Of a stretch of DNA of 64,000 nt, positions 1 through 8,343 are shown one piece after another (the stretch's first letter is position 1; every line of letters begins with the position of its first letter). The notes under the pieces are model-generated. The model did not search any database, had not been told where the DNA came from, and saw only the letters and a program-made list of their open reading frames with translations. Where the stretch lies: positions 1 to 64,000 of the forward strand of contig CAJOIE010000001.1 in NCBI GenBank assembly GCA_905234605.1, read 5' to 3'. Origin of the DNA: an uncultured Bacteroidaceae bacterium. GTDB taxonomy: Bacteria > Bacteroidota > Bacteroidia > Bacteroidales > Bacteroidaceae. Position numbers and translations under genes: made by a program.

Positions 1-5
1 ATCCG

Positions 6-38
6 TTTGCATCACCCTGCATCACCCAAATACTTTTG
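6..38 (+). promoter_or_regulatory. Possible Bacteroidota-type promoter
   Basis: TTTG at 6-9 is followed after 21 bp by TACTTTTG at 31-38, which fits the Bacteroidota pattern (-33 TTTG, -7 TAnnTTTG). No protein gene follows on the plus strand. The DNA from 39 to about 198 contains small self-complementary stretches (GGCTC/GAGCC and GTGCA/TGCAC between about 142 and 180), so a short non-coding transcript is possible but unproven. Otherwise 39-198 shows nothing recognisable. Confidence 0.3.
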
Positions 39-198
39 TAACTAACTGATTTCCAATAGACGCTATTTGATGGCACAAAAAGTGATGAAGTCAGGAAAAT
101 AACGTTTCTCACACGTACAGCCAAATTTTCGGGCAGGCAGTGGCTCTACCCATGTGGTGCAATGGCTGCACGATGAGCCAGTAAGGACAACCCAACCA

Positions 199-280
199 CC
201 ATGCAGGGTGTGCGACTGCAGGGTGCAGGGTGATGCGGCAAGAGGGTGCAGGGAGTGCGCAATGAGGGTGCAGGGTGGCA
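199..280 (+). repeat. 22/23-bp period TGCAGGG array (array A)
   Basis: TGCAGGG occurs at 202, 224, 247 and 269, a spacing of 22, 23 and 22 bp, with one extra copy at 217 and a TGCA at 158 (two periods upstream). The array lies directly after the stop codon of the minus-strand PAP2 gene, so it would be read as CACCCTGCA in that gene's 3' untranslated RNA. It is one of at least five related arrays in this window. Because the period is not a multiple of three, coding is unlikely. Confidence 0.7.
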
Positions 281-284
281 CGGC

Positions 285-944
285 TCAGACAGCAGCTACG
301 GCCACGGCCACAAGGGTGAGGATGAAGGCGCATGCCACGGCCATGCCCTCGGCACGCGGCAGCGGCTGTGCGGCCATGCTGCCACAGGCACGGCGCGCAG
401 CTGCTTCAGCAAGCCTGTATACAGCCCACCCGACGAGCATCCCGAAGAGGGCTCCGCAGATGATGTCGCCGGGGTAGTGCAGGCCAAGGTATATGCGCGA
501 GTACGACGATAGGCAGGCCCATGCCACGAGCACTGCGCCGACGGCACGTGAGCGCAGCATGAGGGCGACAAATGCGGCTACGCCGAAGGTGTTGGCTGCA
601 TGCGATGAGAAGAAACCGTAGAGGCCGCCACGGCGGTTGCCCACGAGGTCCACCAGTCCCTCAAGCATGGGCTCGTGCGACGGACGCAGACGGTGGAACA
701 GCGGCTTGCACAGCCCCGACGACACCCTGTCGGCCACCAGCACCACGAGGGCTATGCCCAGGGCCATCAGCAATGTCCTGCGCCACCCTGCGCTATGCCA
801 CACGGCGGCCAAGAGCACCACAGCCATGGGCAGCCACGTGGAGGTGGCTGTGACGGCGGTGAACACACGGTCGAGCCACTCGCTGTCGCTGCCGTTGAGC
901 GCAAGCAGCAGCTGCCGGTCGAAACGGATTACGGTATCGGGCAT
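285..944 (-). CDS. PAP2-family membrane phosphatase
   Basis: A membrane phosphatase of the PAP2 (type 2 phosphatidic acid phosphatase) superfamily, 219 residues. All three signature motifs are visible: K80-x6-R87-P88, an SSH triad at 113-115, and SR(149-150)-x5-H156-x3-D160, with hydrophobic segments between them. Family members dephosphorylate lipid phosphates such as undecaprenyl diphosphate or phosphatidylglycerol phosphate at the outer face of the inner membrane; the substrate here cannot be told. The middle motif is a short SSH form of the usual PSGH. It starts 11 bp after batE and probably belongs to the bat transcript as its last gene. A short-period repeat array follows its stop. Confidence 0.9.
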   Translation of the reverse strand: MPDTVIRFDRQLLLALNGSDSEWLDRVFTAVTATSTWLPMAVVLLAAVWHSAGWRRTLLMALGIALVVLVADRVSSGLCKPLFHRLRPSHEPMLEGLVDLVGNRRGGLYGFFSSHAANTFGVAAFVALMLRSRAVGAVLVAWACLSSYSRIYLGLHYPGDIICGALFGMLVGWAVYRLAEAAARRACGSMAAQPLPRAEGMAVACAFILTLVAVAVAAV

Positions 945-955
945 GGCACGGCTGC

Positions 956-1741
956 TTATATCACCTCGAGCTCACTGCGCAGCAGCCAGCCCTGCTTGCC
1001 GTCAGCCAGGCGTACCTCCACCCACTCGCGCATGGAGTCGTCGCGCAGGTCGACACGCGTGCCTTCGTGAAGGATGAACAGGTCGGTGCCCGAGGCACTG
1101 GGTGTGCTCTTCACCACGGCCGAAGGCTTCATGACGATGGCTCCCGTGCGGTGAGTCATGGAGTAGCGTTGGTAGCGGGCGGCGACATTGGCCACGCCAC
1201 ACAGCAGCAACAGCACTATGGCAGCATAGAAGCCTGTGCGCCGCCATGCCAGTGTAGGGGCGAAGAGGTAGAGGCACACAGCCACAAGCATGAGCACAAA
1301 GGCAAAGATGGCCACAAGCGACCACTCGTGCATCGACAGGGAGAGCACTAAGGAGCGGTAGGCCGTGACGAAAAACATCTCCGACCCGACGGCCACACGG
1401 TCCACGGTGCGTGAGCGCGCCATGTCGAGGTTGAAGCGTATGTCGCGGTCGGCAGGGTCGAGCAGCAGGGCACGCTCGTAGGCCAGCACGGCACGCGCTA
1501 TGGAGTCCTGGCGGTAGTAGCAGTTGCCCAGGTTGTAGTAGAGCTGCGCGCTCTGCCCGAAGCTGTCGATGAGTGCCTGGTAGATGATGGCGGCATCGGC
1601 ATAGTGCTCGTGCGTGTAGGCCGAATCGGCAATGGCCTTGGAGAGCGGCACCTTTGCCGCCACGCTGTCAGTGGGCTCCACGGCCCCTGCCGTGAGGCTG
1701 AAGAGTGACAGCACAATGATGGTTAGTATGTTGCGGGTCAT
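956..1741 (-). CDS. batE: BatE-like TPR/SH3 membrane protein
   Basis: Last Bat protein of the operon, 261 residues. A signal peptide covers about residues 1-20, tetratricopeptide-like helices about 45-110 (with YYNLGNCYY and LLLDPADRD), two membrane helices about 138-160 and 171-190, and a bacterial SH3-like domain from about 200 to the end. This is the BatE layout known from the Bacteroidota aerotolerance operon, where it is thought to serve as a periplasmic/membrane scaffold. Its biochemical role is not established. It begins 18 bp after batD and precedes the PAP2 gene. Confidence 0.88.
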   Translation of the reverse strand: MTRNILTIIVLSLFSLTAGAVEPTDSVAAKVPLSKAIADSAYTHEHYADAAIIYQALIDSFGQSAQLYYNLGNCYYRQDSIARAVLAYERALLLDPADRDIRFNLDMARSRTVDRVAVGSEMFFVTAYRSLVLSLSMHEWSLVAIFAFVLMLVAVCLYLFAPTLAWRRTGFYAAIVLLLLCGVANVAARYQRYSMTHRTGAIVMKPSAVVKSTPSASGTDLFILHEGTRVDLRDDSMREWVEVRLADGKQGWLLRSELEVI

Positions 1742-1759
1742 GGCTGTATGCGGGTGTTG

Positions 1760-3586
1760 TCAGTGTCTGAGGTGAGCGTCCATGCTGTTGATGACCTCCT
1801 CGGCCGAGGCGTAGATTTTGTCCATAGTGGCCTGCGGGTCGCCTGGCGCGTAGCGGGCAAACTCGCAGTCGTCGAGCGTGCGGCACAGCTGCTCCACCAC
1901 GTCGGCAGGCACCTGGCGCTCCGCCAGCCGCCCGCGCACATTGTCCTTGGAGAGCTCGCTAACGGCGATGTTCATCTTGTCGGCCACATAGCCCCAGAGT
2001 GCGCGCATGGTCTCCTCGTAGAAGGCTGTGGCGTTGCCTGCGGCCATCAGCTTGCGGGCGGCACGCAGGCGCCGTGTGGCGGCACGGGTGGCCTTGCGTC
2101 CGCGCTGGCCAACCACGTCGGCAGCGGCATTGGCGTTGCGGCGGAACACGTAGACGACAATGCCGAAGACCACAAGGGCAAGGCCATAGATGCCCCAGTA
2201 GGAGGCCGAGCCGAAGAAGGGGCTATCGATGTGCTGATAGGCCGGCGCGCCCTGCTTGATGTGACGGATGTCGGAGCCCAACAGCTCTATCTCCTCCTTG
2301 GTGAGAGCCGTGCCGCCCGACGTGCCGCCACCCGAGCCCTTGGCCACCTCCATGGTGTAGGCCTCGGTGGTGAGGGTCTTATAGGCCCGTGCCTCGGGGT
2401 CGAAGTAGCAGAACTCCACGGCCGGCACTTCATAGTGCCCCTGGTGGCGGGGCACGGCGATGTAGTCGAAGATGACGGTGCCACTGGTGCCGGTGGCACC
2501 GATTTGTGTGCGGTCTTCCTGCTTGGGGTCGTAGCGCTCAAAATCCTTGGGCCATGCCACCTCGGGAGCCTTCATCAGCTTCATGTTGCCTGTGCCGTTG
2601 ATGGTGACGCGCATGGTGGTGGCATCGTTGGCCTTGAGCTCCGTGGGAGTGAGCGTGCTGCTCATGATGAAGCGGCCCACGGCACCCGAGAAGTTGTCGG
2701 GACGGGGCGCGGGCAGGGCGTCCACCTGGAGCGTCACCGCAGGAGCCACCACAGTCTTTTTCACTTCGACCATGGTGGAGCCACCGCCGAAGAAGGCCTC
2801 GAAAGGATCCATGCTGCGCTGCTGCTGAATGACCGTGGCCTCGAACTTAATCTCGGGTATGGTGAGTTGCCCTGTCTGCTGGGGGAACACCACATACTGC
2901 TTCCACACGGCGGCACCGTAGTTGCGGCCCTGATAGTGCTCCATCTTGAGCTGGGGCTGCTGCGTGCGGTTGAGTTCCTGCACATGGAAGCCGTCGAGCT
3001 CGGGCATCTTGCCCGACATCTCGCTCACGGATACCAGCGTGTAGAGCTTATACGTCAGCAGTATGGCCTCCTGCTCGAACACACGGCGCTTGGAGGCTGT
3101 CACGGCAATGAAGAGGTCCTTGTTGGTGATGCGCTCGCCGGCGTCCTGTGTGCGCATGCGGTCGGCCTGGCGGCTCTGTGCCTGACCGCCCTGCGCCTGA
3201 CGGCTGCCGCCGGGGAGTATCGTCAACGACGGCGAGTTGGAACGGACGGTGTTGTCGCCACTCTTGACCGTGGCCACCGGCAGGTGGAAAGTGCCGGCAG
3301 TGACGGCACTGACAGTGTAGGTGAATGTCACAGACACCGACGACGACATCTTGCCGTTGACAATGCTGTAGCTGGACGATGTGCTGCGCGTGGGTCCGTA
3401 GAGGACGTCCATGCCCTCGAAGTCGGACACGGAGAAGTCGTCGATGTCGGTCGTATTGACCGTATATGCCACACGGAAACGGTCGCCCTCGACGACCTCC
3501 GTTGGAGCACTCACTGACACGCGCACCTGTGCCCACAGGGGCAAGGTAAGGGCGATGAGGAGACTGAGTAGGGTGTATCTTTTCAT
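1760..3586 (-). CDS. batD: BatD-like membrane protein
   Basis: BatD protein with an N-terminal signal peptide, a long periplasmic region of repeated beta-rich segments, one membrane helix near residues 463-485 (rich in V, G, I and Y) and a basic cytoplasmic tail. I chose the ATG at 3586 because it starts a clean signal peptide (MKRYTLLSLLIALTLPLWAQ); an upstream in-frame ATG at 3601 would overlap the end of the preceding gene and add only MVIHD. BatD is a standard member of Bacteroidota bat operons, between the von Willebrand proteins and BatE, and is believed to take part in a membrane-spanning assembly with them. Function is inferred from family and context. Confidence 0.88.
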   Translation of the reverse strand: MKRYTLLSLLIALTLPLWAQVRVSVSAPTEVVEGDRFRVAYTVNTTDIDDFSVSDFEGMDVLYGPTRSTSSSYSIVNGKMSSSVSVTFTYTVSAVTAGTFHLPVATVKSGDNTVRSNSPSLTILPGGSRQAQGGQAQSRQADRMRTQDAGERITNKDLFIAVTASKRRVFEQEAILLTYKLYTLVSVSEMSGKMPELDGFHVQELNRTQQPQLKMEHYQGRNYGAAVWKQYVVFPQQTGQLTIPEIKFEATVIQQQRSMDPFEAFFGGGSTMVEVKKTVVAPAVTLQVDALPAPRPDNFSGAVGRFIMSSTLTPTELKANDATTMRVTINGTGNMKLMKAPEVAWPKDFERYDPKQEDRTQIGATGTSGTVIFDYIAVPRHQGHYEVPAVEFCYFDPEARAYKTLTTEAYTMEVAKGSGGGTSGGTALTKEEIELLGSDIRHIKQGAPAYQHIDSPFFGSASYWGIYGLALVVFGIVVYVFRRNANAAADVVGQRGRKATRAATRRLRAARKLMAAGNATAFYEETMRALWGYVADKMNIAVSELSKDNVRGRLAERQVPADVVEQLCRTLDDCEFARYAPGDPQATMDKIYASAEEVINSMDAHLRH

Positions 3587-3594
3587 GTCGTGTA

Positions 3595-5301
3595 TCACCA
3601 TTGTTTATCCAACTGGCGGCGTTGCGGGCGCTGCTGGGCTTTCTTCACTTTGTCCTGGGTAGCACGCTCCTCCTGCTGGGCGGCACGCAACAGCTGCTCG
3701 GCATTCTCGCGCGACATGCGTGGCTGCTCCTGTTGCTGTTGCTGCTGCTCCTGCTGCTGTTGCTGCTCCTGATTCTGCTGCTGTTGCTGCTCCTGTTGCT
3801 GCTGTTGTTGCTGTTGCTGCTGGTCCTGCTGCTGATTATCCTGCGACTGCTGCTTGAGCTGATGCATGCACAGGGCAAGGTTGTAGCGACTCTCATCGTC
3901 GGCTGGATTGCGGCGCAGAGCGTTCTTATAGCACTCGATGGCCTCCTTGAACTGCTTCTGGCTCTGGAGTATGACACCCATGTTGTGGTATATCTCCGCC
4001 GCCCGCTGCGGGTTGGTCTCCAGGCGGGCAGCGGTCTCATAGCTGGCCATGGCATCCTTGGGCATGCCTTGCATGAGCTGCGCGTTGCCGAGGTTGTAGT
4101 GAGCCGTGGCGTTGTGAGCCTCCTGCTCAGCTGCTTTCTGATAGTCCACCTGTGCCTTGACGAAGAGGCTGTCGCGATACATGCGGTTGCCACTGCGCAC
4201 AAGGCGGCGTGCCTGGGTCTGAGCCATGACACCCTGAGCCACGCCCACGAAGAGGCACAGCAGGGCTGCCCGCACGCCGAAACGCTGGAAGAGCCGGAAC
4301 TGGCGCAGCCAGCGGTTCTTGCGGCCAAGCACTGACAGCTCGACAATGAGCAGCACAAGGGCTATCCAGGCAAAGTCGGAGAAGTGCTCGTCGAAGTCGC
4401 TGTATACTGTACTCTCCATCTGTGCCTTGGCCAGATGGTCCACATGGCGTTGCAGTGCAGCCTGTGCTGAGGAGCTGTTGTCGACATATATATATGTGCC
4501 TTCACCGGCCTGGGCTATGGTGCGGCACATCTGCTCATTGAGCTTTGAGACTACCACATTGCCGACATTATCAGTGATGTAGCGGTTGGAGCCAGGCATG
4601 GGTATGGGTGACCCTGCCGGCGAGCCTATGCCGAGCACATAGACATGCTGGCCGCGCTTGGCGGCATCGCGGGCTGCCTCCTCTGCCCCACCCTCGTTGT
4701 CCTCGCCGTCGGTGATGACGAAGATGGCGCGCCCGACATCCTCCTGCTGTGTGAAGCTGTGCGAGGCCAGAGTGATGGCATGGGCTATGTCGGTGCCCTG
4801 AACGGCCATCATCTCGGGCGAGATATTGTCGAGAAACATCTTGGCCGAGACATAGTCTGACGTGATGGGCAGCTGTGTGAAGGCATCGCCGGCAAAGACC
4901 ACGAGGCCTATCTTGTCGTCGGTCATACCGTCCACAAGGCTGCTTATTAGCATCTTAGCCTTGTCGAGACGTGTGGGTTTGACATCGTCGGCAAGCATGG
5001 AGTTGGACACGTCGAGAGCCATAATCACCTCTATGCCTGAGCGGGTGCGGGAGTCGACCTTGATGCCGAACTGCGGACGCGCCACACAGAGGATGAGCAT
5101 GGCCAGAGCCGTGAGCATCAGCCAGAACTTGACCTCGGTGCGGGCACGCGACACATCGGGCATGAGTGGGCGCAACAGCTCTATGTCGCCATAGCGGCGC
5201 AGGCGGCGGCGACGCACATAGTTGGTGAAATAGTGCAGCAGTGCCAGCAGCGGGATGAGAGCTAAGGCGTAGAGATATAGGGGTTGGGCAAAACGGAACA
5301 T
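3595..5301 (-). CDS. batB: BatB-BatC fusion: VWA domain plus TPR, Gln-rich tail
   Basis: A 568-residue protein that joins BatB and BatC. Residues 1-330 are BatB: two N-terminal membrane helices, a von Willebrand A domain with a MIDAS motif DVSNS at 97-101, and a further helix near 305-325. Residues about 335-357 look like BatC's own signal peptide (ending GVMAQ), now internal and likely a membrane anchor. TPR repeats follow (NATAHYNLGNAQL, IYHNMGVIL, NPADDESRYNLAL), then a low-complexity stretch of Gln and Glu from about 482 to 530. In many Bacteroidota BatB and BatC are separate genes. A long leucine-rich frame on the other strand (3601-4335) is the antisense of the Gln codons and is not a gene. 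Confidence 0.88.
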   Translation of the reverse strand: MFRFAQPLYLYALALIPLLALLHYFTNYVRRRRLRRYGDIELLRPLMPDVSRARTEVKFWLMLTALAMLILCVARPQFGIKVDSRTRSGIEVIMALDVSNSMLADDVKPTRLDKAKMLISSLVDGMTDDKIGLVVFAGDAFTQLPITSDYVSAKMFLDNISPEMMAVQGTDIAHAITLASHSFTQQEDVGRAIFVITDGEDNEGGAEEAARDAAKRGQHVYVLGIGSPAGSPIPMPGSNRYITDNVGNVVVSKLNEQMCRTIAQAGEGTYIYVDNSSSAQAALQRHVDHLAKAQMESTVYSDFDEHFSDFAWIALVLLIVELSVLGRKNRWLRQFRLFQRFGVRAALLCLFVGVAQGVMAQTQARRLVRSGNRMYRDSLFVKAQVDYQKAAEQEAHNATAHYNLGNAQLMQGMPKDAMASYETAARLETNPQRAAEIYHNMGVILQSQKQFKEAIECYKNALRRNPADDESRYNLALCMHQLKQQSQDNQQQDQQQQQQQQQQEQQQQQNQEQQQQQEQQQQQQEQPRMSRENAEQLLRAAQQEERATQDKVKKAQQRPQRRQLDKQW

Positions 5302-5334
5302 GGCGGATGGGATGAAGACAAACGGGTGTTGTGG

Positions 5335-6333
5335 CTATGGCAGCTTCTTTAGAATGGTCTCACGCAGGAGCAGCTCCAGCAACATGGACAATGCAGCAAT
5401 GAGAGCAAAGGGGAAATAGGCCTCGTAGCGCTTGGAGTACTGCTTGACATGCATCTTGGTCTTCTCGAGCTTGTCGATTTCCTGATACACCTCGCGCAAC
5501 TTGTCGTTGTTGGTGGCACGGTAGAACTCGCCATCTGTGGCATTGGCTATCGAGGCAAGAGTCTTGGTGTCTATCTCGACGGGAATGTTGAGATACTCAG
5601 TGCGGCCACCGACCCGCATGGGGTAACGTGCTGTGCCGTTTGTGCCCACACCAATGGTATAGACCCTGATGCCGAAGCTCTTGGCTATCTCGGCTGCCGT
5701 GAGGGGCGAGATGTCGCCGGCATTGTTGGAGCCGTCGGTGAGCAGGATGATGACCTTGCTCTTGGCCTTGCTGTCCTTGAGGCGCGAGATGGCGTTAGCC
5801 AGGCCCATGCCGATGGCCGTGCCGTCGGAAATCAGTCCGCGCTGGGCTATGTCGCCTTGTATGCTCTCAAAGAGGTTGATGAGCACGGCGTGGTCGGTGG
5901 TCATCGGGCACTGAGTGAAGCTCTCACCGGCAAAGATGGTCAGGCCTATATTGTCGTTAGGACGGCCGGAGATGAACTCCGTGGCCACCTTCTTAGCTGC
6001 CTCCAGACGGTTGGGACGCAGGTCCTCGGCAAGCATCGACGTGCTGACGTCGACGGCGAGCATGATGTCGATGCCCTCAATGCTGCGGTTGCTCCATGAG
6101 TTGCTGGTCTGGGGACGGCACAACACAAGCACTATCATCACAAACGTGAGCACACGCAGCAGGAATGGCACATGCAGCAGATAGAGCTTATAGCTCTGTG
6201 GCGCATAGCGAAACACATCGGTCGAGGACACGGTGAGCGAAGCCTCGGCATCGTTCTGCTTGAGCACGTACCATAATATATAAGGTACGAGCAGCACCAA
6301 CAGGAAGAGGAAATATGGATGAGCTAATGTCAT
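5335..6333 (-). CDS. batA: BatA: VWA-domain membrane protein
   Basis: BatA, 332 residues. Two N-terminal membrane helices (about 6-24 and 55-73) precede a von Willebrand A domain with a complete MIDAS signature DVSTS at 95-99 and the downstream aspartate in LLTDGSNNAGD; a final helix lies near the C terminus. VWA domains bind partner proteins through the metal ion. In the Bat system BatA and BatB are thought to act with the MoxR ATPase as a chaperone or assembly machine in the cell envelope, linked to oxygen tolerance in Bacteroides fragilis. It lies 37 bp after the BatI-like gene and 33 bp before the batB-batC fusion. Confidence 0.92.
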   Translation of the reverse strand: MTLAHPYFLFLLVLLVPYILWYVLKQNDAEASLTVSSTDVFRYAPQSYKLYLLHVPFLLRVLTFVMIVLVLCRPQTSNSWSNRSIEGIDIMLAVDVSTSMLAEDLRPNRLEAAKKVATEFISGRPNDNIGLTIFAGESFTQCPMTTDHAVLINLFESIQGDIAQRGLISDGTAIGMGLANAISRLKDSKAKSKVIILLTDGSNNAGDISPLTAAEIAKSFGIRVYTIGVGTNGTARYPMRVGGRTEYLNIPVEIDTKTLASIANATDGEFYRATNNDKLREVYQEIDKLEKTKMHVKQYSKRYEAYFPFALIAALSMLLELLLRETILKKLP

Positions 6334-6370
6334 TGCTTAAACATTTGGAGACAGGAAGATGGCTCAGGCT

Positions 6371-7441
6371 TCAGAGCAGGAGGTCAGTGAGCAGCCATAC
6401 GGCATAGCCCGCGGTGGCAGCAAGCAGCAGCGACAGCAGCACGATGGCTATGCGCATGGCTATATAGCGGTGGCGCTCCTGCTTCTCCTCGACCGTAATC
6501 ACCTCGGGCTCAGGCTTGGCAACCACTTCAAGCTTGTTCTGGTTGATGAAGTCGATGGCATTCACGAGGTTGGCATCGTTCTCGTTGATCATGGTCGTCC
6601 ACTTGGCAAACTTCACGAGGTCCGCCGTCTCGAAGAGTGAGCGCAGTTCGGCCAGAGCTTCGACATCGTTCTCCTGCAACAGGCGGTCGATAATCTCGGT
6701 GGAGGTCATCTCCGTGGCCTGGAAGCCATAGCGGTCGTTGATATACTTGCGGATGGTGTCGGTGAGCTGCGTATAGTATTCCTTACTGTCCTCGTCGGCC
6801 CAGCGTTTCTCGCTCTTGATGCGCTCTATCTCCTCCATCGCCACCTGATGTGCAGGCCGCTTGGGGGCACGGCGTATGATGCGCACGATGGGCTTGTTCT
6901 GCACACGACGTGCCACGACATACACGAGTGCCACAGCTATGACCAATGCCAGCAGCGACCACAGGAGGATGGGGCGATAGTCGGTCCACGAGAAGGGGTT
7001 GTCGTGGATGTCCTTTGGCGGGAAGAACTGGTCGACATGGAGAGTGTCCACATCTATCATGAGCACCTTCAGGGCCAATGGCTTGGAGCGGTAAGTCTGA
7101 CTGTCTACACGTGCCTCAAACGGCGGCAGGTAGACCAAGGCGGAGTCGAAGGCCGTGATGCTCCACCGCTGCTGCACCTGCAGACGGTTGCCATCGTTGA
7201 GTGCCGTGGTGTCGGTGCCCAACAGGCTTACCACTTCCACGACATCCGTCAGGTGCTGGCCTGGCACGAGCTGCGGCAGCACCAGACGCTGCGTGCGGTC
7301 GAATGTGGCATCGAAGGTGAGCTCACGCTGCTGGCCTATAAGCATATAGACGGTGTCTAAGCGTGCCTCGAAAGTGGCCTGGGCGGCGGCGGTCACCGCA
7401 GCCACCAGTAGCGATATGATGAGAGATAAACGGTGTCTCAT
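6371..7441 (-). CDS. BatI-like membrane protein of the bat operon
   Basis: A 356-residue membrane protein between the DUF58 gene and batA, the place where many Bacteroidota bat operons carry an uncharacterised BatI/DUF4381-like protein. The ATG at 7441 starts a signal peptide (about residues 1-20); the frame stays open further upstream but that part is non-membranous, arginine/histidine-rich and lies inside the previous gene. A periplasmic beta-rich region follows, then a membrane helix near residue 165-185 (WSLLALVIAVALVYVVA), a basic cytoplasmic region, and a last helix at the C terminus. Function is inferred only from operon context. Confidence 0.8.
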   Translation of the reverse strand: MRHRLSLIISLLVAAVTAAAQATFEARLDTVYMLIGQQRELTFDATFDRTQRLVLPQLVPGQHLTDVVEVVSLLGTDTTALNDGNRLQVQQRWSITAFDSALVYLPPFEARVDSQTYRSKPLALKVLMIDVDTLHVDQFFPPKDIHDNPFSWTDYRPILLWSLLALVIAVALVYVVARRVQNKPIVRIIRRAPKRPAHQVAMEEIERIKSEKRWADEDSKEYYTQLTDTIRKYINDRYGFQATEMTSTEIIDRLLQENDVEALAELRSLFETADLVKFAKWTTMINENDANLVNAIDFINQNKLEVVAKPEPEVITVEEKQERHRYIAMRIAIVLLSLLLAATAGYAVWLLTDLLL

Positions 7442-7464
7442 GTGGTGTGGAATGGCTAAGGGTG

Positions 7465-8334
7465 TCAGATGCGCTTGGCGAAGAGGCTGCGCAGCGATGC
7501 CACGTAGTCCTGGTCGGTGCGTATGCTGATGCTGTCTACGTTGCTGCGTGTCAGTGTGTCGCTGAGGCGCGCCTGCCGCATGCGCCACCATTGGCGATGA
7601 GCCTCGCGCACCCGTCGGCTGGAGGTGTCTACCCACTGGCGCTGCCCTGTCTCGGCATCACGCACCTGCATCAGACCCACATCGGGCAGCTCGGCAATGC
7701 GACGGTCGTAGACCTGAATGGCCACGACATCGTGCTTGCGGTTGGCGATGGTGAGCGGCTGGTGATAGTCGCGTGAGTCGATGAAGTCGGACAGCAGGAA
7801 GCATGTGCAACGGCGCTTGATGACCTGCGTCAGGTACTGCACAGCCTGACCGATGTCGGTGTGGCGGCTCTCGGGCTGGAACTCCAGGAGCTCACGTATG
7901 ATGTAGAGGATGTGCTTGCGTCCTTTCTTGGGAGGTATGAACTTCTCTATCTGGTCGGAGAAGAAGATGACGCCTATCTTGTCGTTGTTCTGGATGGCAC
8001 TGAAGGCGAGCGTGGCGGCAATCTCGGTGACCATCTGTCGCTTGGTCTGCGTGGTGGAGCCGAACACAAGGCTGCCGCTCACGTCGACAAGCAGCATCAC
8101 GGTGAGCTCACGTTCCTCCTCAAACACCTTGACAAAGGGTTTGTTGAAGCGGGCTGTGACGTTCCACTCTATGTCGCGTATGTCATCGCCATACTGATAT
8201 TCGCGCACCTCGCTGAAGGCCATGCCACGCCCCTTGAAGGCTGAGTGGTACTCGCCGGCGAAGATGTTGGCAGACAGACCGCGTGTCTTGATCTCTATCT
8301 GCCTGACGCGCTTTAGTATATCTGTTGTATCCAC
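7465..8334 (-). CDS. DUF58-domain protein (VWA-like), bat operon
   Basis: DUF58 protein, 289 residues, with the family core GRGMAFSEVREYQYGDDIRDIEWN at about 35-58 (only the flanks are quoted as the marker: EVREYQYGDD and DIEWN), followed by a degenerate von Willebrand A fold containing LLVDVSGSLVFG. DUF58 proteins are nearly always encoded next to MoxR ATPases and are regarded as their partners. No signal peptide or membrane helix is evident, so it should be cytoplasmic. It begins 9 bp after moxR. Confidence 0.9.
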   Translation of the reverse strand: MDTTDILKRVRQIEIKTRGLSANIFAGEYHSAFKGRGMAFSEVREYQYGDDIRDIEWNVTARFNKPFVKVFEEERELTVMLLVDVSGSLVFGSTTQTKRQMVTEIAATLAFSAIQNNDKIGVIFFSDQIEKFIPPKKGRKHILYIIRELLEFQPESRHTDIGQAVQYLTQVIKRRCTCFLLSDFIDSRDYHQPLTIANRKHDVVAIQVYDRRIAELPDVGLMQVRDAETGQRQWVDTSSRRVREAHRQWWRMRQARLSDTLTRSNVDSISIRTDQDYVASLRSLFAKRI

Positions 8335-8343
8335 GTGATGCGA

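Noticed and set aside
1748-3517. Long plus-strand open frame opposite batD
   Set aside because: High GC makes the antisense frame stay open. The minus frame encodes a clear BatD with signal peptide.
3601-4335. Leucine-rich open frame on the plus strand
   Set aside because: It is the antisense of the Gln codons in the batB-batC fusion; no start signal and no family resemblance.
7442-7636. Upstream extension of the BatI-like gene
   Set aside because: It lies within the DUF58 gene and lacks membrane character; the signal peptide begins at 7441.
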